Origin: Woeseiaceae bacterium
GTDB lineage: Bacteria > Pseudomonadota > Gammaproteobacteria > Steroidobacterales > Woeseiaceae
Length of the DNA stretch: 56,463 nucleotides
Direction of reading: 5' to 3'
Assembly: GCA_013043165.1 (NCBI GenBank)
Contig: JABDOQ010000092.1
Coordinates: 1-56,463 of the forward strand
Below the pieces are notes generated by a model, which was not told the origin of the DNA, ran no database searches, and saw only the letters and a list, made by a program, of their open reading frames with translations. Of this stretch, positions 51,447-56,463 are shown piece after piece. Within the stretch, counting starts at the first letter, position 1, and every line of letters starts with the position of its first letter. The position numbers and the translations under genes were made by a program.

Positions 51447-52372
51447 CCAGCAAGAGGGATCGGGCGATTGTCGTCTCCGCTCTGAAACATGCCGCGCCCT
51501 ACATTCGCCTTTTCAAAGGCAAGGTTTTCGTCATCAAGGCCGGCGGTGAAATATTCGCCGACGCAGCCGATACCAGCGCGTTCATGCAACAGGTCGGCAT
51601 CCTGCACCAGGTTGGCATCAAGGTCGTGCTGATTCACGGTGGCGGACCTCAATCGACCAAACTCGCTGCAGCGCTCGGTCTCGACACGACCTTCATCGAA
51701 GGGCGGCGCGTCACCGATGGCGCGTCACTCGACGTCGCGACGATGGTACTCAATGGCCAGATCAATACCCGCATCCTTGCGGCGTGCCGCGACCTGCAGA
51801 TTCCGGCCGTGGGGATGAGCGGCGTGGATGCCGGCCTGATTCGTGCGCACAAGCGGCCGCCCGTCGAACGCGATGGCCAGGATACGGTGGACTATGGTTT
51901 CGTCGGTGACATTGACGCGGTCGACGCCGACGTTCTGAAAAAGCAGCTGGACAACGGTCTGATGCCCGTCATAAGCCCGCTGTCCTGCGATGAATCGGGC
52001 ACTGTGCTGAACATCAACGCTGACACCGTGGCAGCTGCCATCGCAGCCGAACTCGGGGCCGAGAAGCTCATACTGGCAACCGGCGCCGCGGGCATCCTCG
52101 AAGATATCGCCGATCCGGGCTCGCTGATCAGCTACATCGATCGTGCCGCACTCAAGAAACTAAAGGCATCCGGCAGCCTCGCAGACGGCATGTTGCCGAA
52201 GGCCGCGGCCATAGAATTCGCGCTCGCCAACGGCGTACAGCGTGTCCACGTCATTTCTTACAGGCTGCCCGACAGCATTCTGCTCGAGGTTTTCACCAAC
52301 GAAGGCACCGGCACGCTCGTTGTCGACGACATCGCCGCGTTGACGCCGGCCGAACAGGGCAGCGAGTCGTGA
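51443..52372 (+). CDS. argB: N-acyl-glutamate kinase
   Basis: 309 residues from the ATG overlapping the argF' stop by 4 bases; the frame is open further upstream but inside argF'. Amino acid kinase family: FVIKAGGEIF, HGGGPQSTKLAAALG, NGQINTRILAA, and NINADTVAAAIAAELGAEKL with the ATP-binding region. It phosphorylates the gamma-carboxylate of N-acyl-glutamate. Operon order argF'-argB-argH resembles the Bacteroidetes arrangement as I recall it. Confidence 0.94.
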   Translation: MTSKRDRAIVVSALKHAAPYIRLFKGKVFVIKAGGEIFADAADTSAFMQQVGILHQVGIKVVLIHGGGPQSTKLAAALGLDTTFIEGRRVTDGASLDVATMVLNGQINTRILAACRDLQIPAVGMSGVDAGLIRAHKRPPVERDGQDTVDYGFVGDIDAVDADVLKKQLDNGLMPVISPLSCDESGTVLNINADTVAAAIAAELGAEKLILATGAAGILEDIADPGSLISYIDRAALKKLKASGSLADGMLPKAAAIEFALANGVQRVHVISYRLPDSILLEVFTNEGTGTLVVDDIAALTPAEQGSES

Positions 52373-53553
52373 GCCGGCTGTGGGAAAAAGGCCTGCCGCT
52401 CGATAAACGAGTACTGCGCTACACGGCCGGCGAGGACCACGTGCTTGATGCCCGGCTCGTACCCTACGATGTGCGCGGCTCGATCGCGCATGCAGAAATG
52501 CTGGCAGCCACGCAGCTGATCAGCGATGCGGATTTTGTAGCAATACGAGACGGCCTCGCCTCGCTCCTGACAGGTTTTGAGGACGGTGAGTGGCACATCA
52601 GTCTCGAGGATGAAGACGCGCATACGGCGCTCGAGTCACGCTTGACGGCAAACATCGGGCCTGCCGGAGGTCGACTGCACCTGGGCCGTTCGCGCAACGA
52701 CCAGGTACTTACCGCGCTGCGCCTCTACCTGCGCGATGCTGCGGTGGACCTTGCCGCTCGTGTCGAAAACCTCCGGTCCTCGCTCGCCGCGCTGGCCGAG
52801 CGCCAGGGCGATGTGGAAATACCGGGCTATACGCACATGCAGCATGCAATGCCGTCCACGGTCTCGCTCTGGTGCGGGGGGTTCGAGGAAGGCTGCGACG
52901 ATGCAGTCGCCGGGCTGCAATCCACGCTCAAACGCATTAACAAGAATCCCCTGGGCAGTGCGGCCGGTTACGGTACGCCGGGACTGCCGCTCGATCGCGA
53001 GATGACGACCGCCGCGCTCGACTTCGCCACCACGCAATCACCCGTAACGGCCGTGCAGCTCTCGCGCGGCAAAGCGGAAAGCGCGATGCTGTTCGAAATC
53101 ACACTACTGATGCAGGACGTCAGCCGCATGGCGAGCGACCTGCTGTTGTTCTATACGCAGGAGTTTGCCTATGTCTCGCTGGCTGCCGAAGTGACAACCG
53201 GCTCGTCGATCATGCCGCAGAAACGCAATCCCGACGTACTCGAGCTGCTGCGAGCATCGTCGGCAACGGCGCAGGCCTGCCTCGACGAATCGCTCATGAT
53301 CACCGCGAAACTGCCGTCGGGCTATCACCGCGACCTGCAGCGCCTGAAGTCGCCGTTGTTCCGTTCCATCGATCTTGCGATCGACAGCGTCGACATCATG
53401 GCGTACCTGCTCGAAGGCCTGGAATTCCTGCCGCAGAACATCAAACTCGATGAAGGCATATTCGCAACCGCCGAGGCCTACCGGCTCGTACGCGAAGAAG
53501 GCATTCCGTTCCGCGACGCCTACCGGCAGGTTGCGAAACGCTACGCAAAATGA
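52369..53553 (+). CDS. argH: argininosuccinate lyase
   Basis: 394 residues from a GTG that overlaps the argB stop (GTGA). Cleaves argininosuccinate to arginine and fumarate. Fumarase/aspartase superfamily signature GSSIMPQKRNPD, substrate loop LHLGRSRNDQV, and PGYTHMQHAMPST. Somewhat shorter than E. coli ArgH (457), lacking part of the C-terminal helical region; similar shorter forms occur with acyl-ornithine pathways. Last gene of the operon. Confidence 0.93.
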   Translation: MSRLWEKGLPLDKRVLRYTAGEDHVLDARLVPYDVRGSIAHAEMLAATQLISDADFVAIRDGLASLLTGFEDGEWHISLEDEDAHTALESRLTANIGPAGGRLHLGRSRNDQVLTALRLYLRDAAVDLAARVENLRSSLAALAERQGDVEIPGYTHMQHAMPSTVSLWCGGFEEGCDDAVAGLQSTLKRINKNPLGSAAGYGTPGLPLDREMTTAALDFATTQSPVTAVQLSRGKAESAMLFEITLLMQDVSRMASDLLLFYTQEFAYVSLAAEVTTGSSIMPQKRNPDVLELLRASSATAQACLDESLMITAKLPSGYHRDLQRLKSPLFRSIDLAIDSVDIMAYLLEGLEFLPQNIKLDEGIFATAEAYRLVREEGIPFRDAYRQVAKRYAK

Positions 53554-53576
53554 TGCCCTATTTTTACATGGCCCTC

Positions 53577-53582
53577 TATAAT
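53577..53582 (+). promoter_or_regulatory. candidate -10 element before lptM
   Basis: TATAAT lies 28 bases upstream of the small lipoprotein ATG in the gap after argH. No good -35 hexamer is visible at 17 bases, so this is a weak call. Confidence 0.4.
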
Positions 53583-53610
53583 CGACTCATCCCTGCTACG
53601 AGGCATCCTC

Positions 53611-53781
53611 ATGAAACGCTTAATCATCGCGCTCGCCGCACTCTCTTTTTTGCCGCCGCTGACCGGCTGTGGCCAGAGTGGTCCACTGTACTTGCCGGAC
53701 GATCCAAGCAGAATCGAAGTTGCGCCACCCGCTCCTGCGGAGGAAGAGGAAGAAGAACAAGCCGACGCCCCGTCGGACTAG
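53611..53781 (+). CDS. lptM: LptM (YifL)-type small outer-membrane lipoprotein
   Basis: 56 residues. Signal peptide MKRLIIALAALSFLPPLTGC with lipobox LTGC, then GQSGPLYLPDD, the diagnostic short motif of YifL/LptM, and an acidic tail (Glu-rich). LptM assists oxidative maturation of the LptD lipopolysaccharide translocon. Gene lies between argH and polA, 13 bases before the latter. In many proteobacteria it precedes lysA and dapF; here its neighbour differs. Confidence 0.88.
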   Translation: MKRLIIALAALSFLPPLTGCGQSGPLYLPDDPSRIEVAPPAPAEEEEEEQADAPSD

Positions 53782-53794
53782 CTGGAACCTGCCG

Positions 53795-56463
53795 ATGACC
53801 GACCTCGTTCTTATCGACGGGTCATCGTATCTATACCGCGCTTATCACGCGCTGCCGGCACTCACGAATTCGCAGGGTGAGCCGACCGGCGCGTTGCACG
53901 GCGTACTGACGATGGTCCTCAAGCTCATTCGTGAAGAACAACCCGCACATGTCGCCGTTGTTTTCGATGCGCCGGGCAAGACTTTCCGCGACGAGATTTT
54001 TCCGGAGTACAAGGCCACCCGCCCTCCCATGCCGGATGAGCTGCGTGCCCAGGTCCAGCCCATACTCGACGCAGTGAAGGCAATGGGACTGCCGCTGCTG
54101 TGCGTCGACGGCGTAGAGGCGGACGACGTGATCGGCACGCTGTGCGACCGGGCTGCAAAAAAGGGGCTCAAAGTCCTGGTCTCGACGGGCGATAAAGATC
54201 TCGCACAGCTCGTCAACGACAAGGTCACGCTCGTCAACACGATGGATAGCTCGATGCTGGATCGTGATGGTGTGAAGAAAAAGTTCGACGTTTACCCTGA
54301 GCAGATTGTCGACTACCTGGCGTTGGTCGGGGACACTTCCGACAACATCCCCGGGGTGCCCAAAGTCGGCCCGAAGACCGCCGCCAAGTGGCTTAATCTT
54401 TACGACAGCGCTGACGGCATCGTGGAGCACGGCGAGGAAATCAAGGGCAAGGTAGGCGAAAGCCTGCGCGACAATGTAGAACAGCTGCGGCTGTCAAAGA
54501 ACCTCGCGAGGATTCGCCACGACCTCGATCTCGAGGTTTCGATCGATGACCTGAAAGCGGCAGATGCCGATACCGAGGCACTGCGCAAACTTTACAGCCA
54601 CTTTGAACTGCGCTCCCTGCTGCGCCTGCTCGATGAGAAAGCCGACACGCCCGCAGCACCGAACAAGGAAGAGACAGGCGAGTACGAAACGGTTTTGACG
54701 TGGAAAGCATTCGAACGCTGGCTCAGGAAAATTAACGAGGCCAATCTCACGGCCCTCGATACCGAAACGACGAGCCTCGATTACATGGAAGCTGAAATCG
54801 TCGGCTTCTCACTGGCGGTCGAGGCCGGTGAAGCCTGCTACGTACCGGTCGCGCACGACTACCCCGGCGCGCCCGAGCAGCTGCCGCGCGCCAGGGTCAT
54901 CAAGAAGCTCACACCTTTCCTCACGGACGACGCGAAAAAGAAAGTCGGCCACCACCTCAAATACGATGCCCACATTTTCGCACGCTACGACATTGCGCTC
55001 GCCGGCATACAGTTTGATTCCATGCTCGAGTCCTACGTGCTCAACAGTGTTGCAACACGCCACGACATGGACTCGGTGGCGCGACAGTATCTCGGCAAAG
55101 AGACGACTAAATACGAGGACGTCGCGGGCAAAGGCGCCAGGCAGCTGACCTTCAACCAGGTCGATCTCGAAACTGCCGCCCCTTATGCCGCCGAAGACGC
55201 CGACGTCACGCTGCAGCTGCACCGCACCCTTTGGGAAAAGCTCGACGAGCAGCCGACGCTGCGGAAGGTTTACGAAGAGATCGAACAACCGCTCGTACCC
55301 GTGCTGTTCGAAATGGAAGAAATCGGCGTGAAGGTCGATCGCAAGATGCTGACCAGGCAGAGCGGAGAACTTGCGAAAAAAATGGCCGAGCTCGAAACGA
55401 AAGCGCACGAGCTCGCCGGCGGCCCGTTCAACCTGGGCTCACCGAAACAGCTGCAGCAAATCCTGTTCGAACAGCAGGAGCTGCCGGTTATTCGGAAAAC
55501 GCCGAAGGGACAGCCGTCGACGGCGGAGGATGTGCTCGTCGAACTCGCCAATGACTATGAGCTGCCTGCGGTCATCATCGATTACCGCAGCGTCAGCAAA
55601 CTCAAGAGCACGTATACCGACAAGCTGCCGCTGCAAATCAACGAGCGCACAGGGCGCATTCACACCTCCTACCACCAGGCCGTAGCCGCGACCGGGCGAC
55701 TGTCGTCGACGGACCCGAACCTGCAGAACATCCCAATCCGCACACCGGAAGGACGCCGTATCCGCCAGGCGTTCGTACCGGCTGAAGGTCATGTGCTGCT
55801 CGCCGCCGACTACTCCCAGATTGAGCTCAGGATCATGGCGCACCTGTCCGCAGACAGGGGCCTGGTCAAGGCTTTCGAGAAAGAGCTGGACGTACACCGC
55901 GCAACGGCAGCGGAGGTTTTTGCAACGGCGTTGGACGACGTCACGGCGGATCAGCGCCGCTCGGCAAAGGCGATCAACTTCGGCCTGATGTACGGCATGT
56001 CGGCGTTCGGCCTCGCAAAGCAGCTCGGCATTCCGCGGGGTGAGGCGCAGGCCTATGTCGACCTGTACTTTGATCGTTATCCCGGTGTCAAAGCCTACAT
56101 GGACAACATCCGGGCGACGGCCAGTGAACAGGGTTACGTGGAAACCGTATTCGGTCGCCGCCTGTACCTGCCCGAGATCAACGCGCGCAACGCACAGCGG
56201 CGCCAGTACGCGGAGCGCAGTGCCATCAATGCGCCGATGCAGGGTACCGCGGCCGACATCATCAAGAAGGCCATGATTACCGTGCACGACTGGCTGACGC
56301 GCAGCGAACCCGGCGCGCGCATGATCATGCAGGTGCACGATGAACTCGTATTCGAAGTCGAGGAAGACAAGGTCGACAAGGTGCGTGACCGTGTCATGGA
56401 CCTTATGAACGGGGCGGCGAAGCTGTCGGTGCCGTTGAAGGTTGATGTGGGAGTCGGGTCGAA
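53795..56463 (+). CDS. polA: DNA polymerase I, last few codons outside window
   Basis: 889 complete codons visible; the frame is open at the right edge after VDVGVGS, so only about six residues should be missing. 5'-3' exonuclease domain (about 1-290: DGSSYLYRAYHAL, VFDAPGKTFRDEIFPEYKA, GDTSDNIPGVPKVGPKTA). 3'-5' proofreading domain (about 305-500) with an intact DTETTSLD. Polymerase domain with DYSQIELR, RRSAKAINFGLMYG and QVHDELVFEV. Gap filling and Okazaki primer removal. Confidence 0.97.
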   Translation, partial: MTDLVLIDGSSYLYRAYHALPALTNSQGEPTGALHGVLTMVLKLIREEQPAHVAVVFDAPGKTFRDEIFPEYKATRPPMPDELRAQVQPILDAVKAMGLPLLCVDGVEADDVIGTLCDRAAKKGLKVLVSTGDKDLAQLVNDKVTLVNTMDSSMLDRDGVKKKFDVYPEQIVDYLALVGDTSDNIPGVPKVGPKTAAKWLNLYDSADGIVEHGEEIKGKVGESLRDNVEQLRLSKNLARIRHDLDLEVSIDDLKAADADTEALRKLYSHFELRSLLRLLDEKADTPAAPNKEETGEYETVLTWKAFERWLRKINEANLTALDTETTSLDYMEAEIVGFSLAVEAGEACYVPVAHDYPGAPEQLPRARVIKKLTPFLTDDAKKKVGHHLKYDAHIFARYDIALAGIQFDSMLESYVLNSVATRHDMDSVARQYLGKETTKYEDVAGKGARQLTFNQVDLETAAPYAAEDADVTLQLHRTLWEKLDEQPTLRKVYEEIEQPLVPVLFEMEEIGVKVDRKMLTRQSGELAKKMAELETKAHELAGGPFNLGSPKQLQQILFEQQELPVIRKTPKGQPSTAEDVLVELANDYELPAVIIDYRSVSKLKSTYTDKLPLQINERTGRIHTSYHQAVAATGRLSSTDPNLQNIPIRTPEGRRIRQAFVPAEGHVLLAADYSQIELRIMAHLSADRGLVKAFEKELDVHRATAAEVFATALDDVTADQRRSAKAINFGLMYGMSAFGLAKQLGIPRGEAQAYVDLYFDRYPGVKAYMDNIRATASEQGYVETVFGRRLYLPEINARNAQRRQYAERSAINAPMQGTAADIIKKAMITVHDWLTRSEPGARMIMQVHDELVFEVEEDKVDKVRDRVMDLMNGAAKLSVPLKVDVGVGS

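Noticed and set aside
55439..56338. Minus-strand open frame of 299 codons
   Set aside because: Antisense to the polymerase domain of polA.
1..56463. CRISPR arrays, tRNA, rRNA, prophage or integron structures
   Set aside because: No spaced direct repeats, cloverleaf-like segments, or phage/integrase genes were recognised on either strand by reading.

Overview
The window is a GC-rich, densely packed chromosomal segment of a gammaproteobacterium. The evidence is an E. coli-type gshA, a psp operon with a sigma-54 promoter, GspA/GspB, LptM, FlhC- and FlhD-like proteins, and FadE. A complete lower mevalonate pathway and an acyl-ornithine carbamoyltransferase point away from enterics, towards the Woeseiales/Steroidobacter/Xanthomonadales side of the class. 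That placement is inference, because no marker gene was compared. I see no phage, transposase, CRISPR array, rRNA or tRNA. No gap between genes exceeds 300 bases.

Layout. 1-2.5 kb (minus): a UvrD/Rep-type helicase cut by the left edge, with a LexA-type SOS box, preceded by an alpha/beta hydrolase. 2.6-6.2 kb (plus): an SLC13-type transporter with four RCK_C-like repeats and a ferredoxin-reductase-like flavoprotein. 6.3-7.5 kb (minus): two overlapping, apparently paralogous, membrane-anchored proteins of unknown function. 7.7-13.5 kb: gshA (minus), then a DUF2845 protein, a bactofilin, a GGDEF-EAL protein and a small exported protein (plus). 13.6-16.5 kb: phage-shock system pspA-pspC-pspC-pspB-like (minus), divergent from pspF, with sigma-54, IHF-like and UAS-like sites between. 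16.5-18.9 kb (minus): a previously unlisted 55-residue membrane protein, a GntR regulator and an ABC exporter, behind a perfect 22-bp palindrome. 19-26 kb (plus): sigma factor and probable anti-sigma factor, mdh, fadE, a DUF4286+DUF3667 protein and a DUF4399 lipoprotein.

26.1-33.4 kb is an isoprenoid island. HMG-CoA synthase (plus) converges on a tightly overlapping minus-strand operon: mevalonate-diphosphate decarboxylase, phosphomevalonate kinase, one polypeptide fusing class II HMG-CoA reductase to mevalonate kinase, and type I IPP isomerase. A divergent prenyl diphosphate synthase follows. Together they lead from acetoacetyl-CoA to IPP/DMAPP and prenyl diphosphates. A 48-bp perfect palindrome lies between the convergent ends and supplies the idi stop codon.

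33.4-45.3 kb: dinB, gspA-gspB, a FakA-FakB-like fusion, a SRAP protein behind a YadGH-type exporter, a divergent FlhD-like/FlhC-like pair with two CArG-like palindromes between, mscL, nudC, an NRDE protein and a carboxylesterase. 45.4-53.6 kb is the arginine operon argR-argG-X-argC-argD-argF'-argB-argH, with most junctions overlapping. X is an unrecognised P-loop protein. ArgF' is an N-acyl-ornithine carbamoyltransferase with Ala90 at the residue that separates acetyl- from succinyl-specific enzymes. The window ends with lptM and polA, the latter missing only its last few codons.

The most unusual items are the HMGR-mevalonate kinase fusion, the arginine operon with its P-loop protein and possible succinylated route, and the FlhD/FlhC-like divergent pair.
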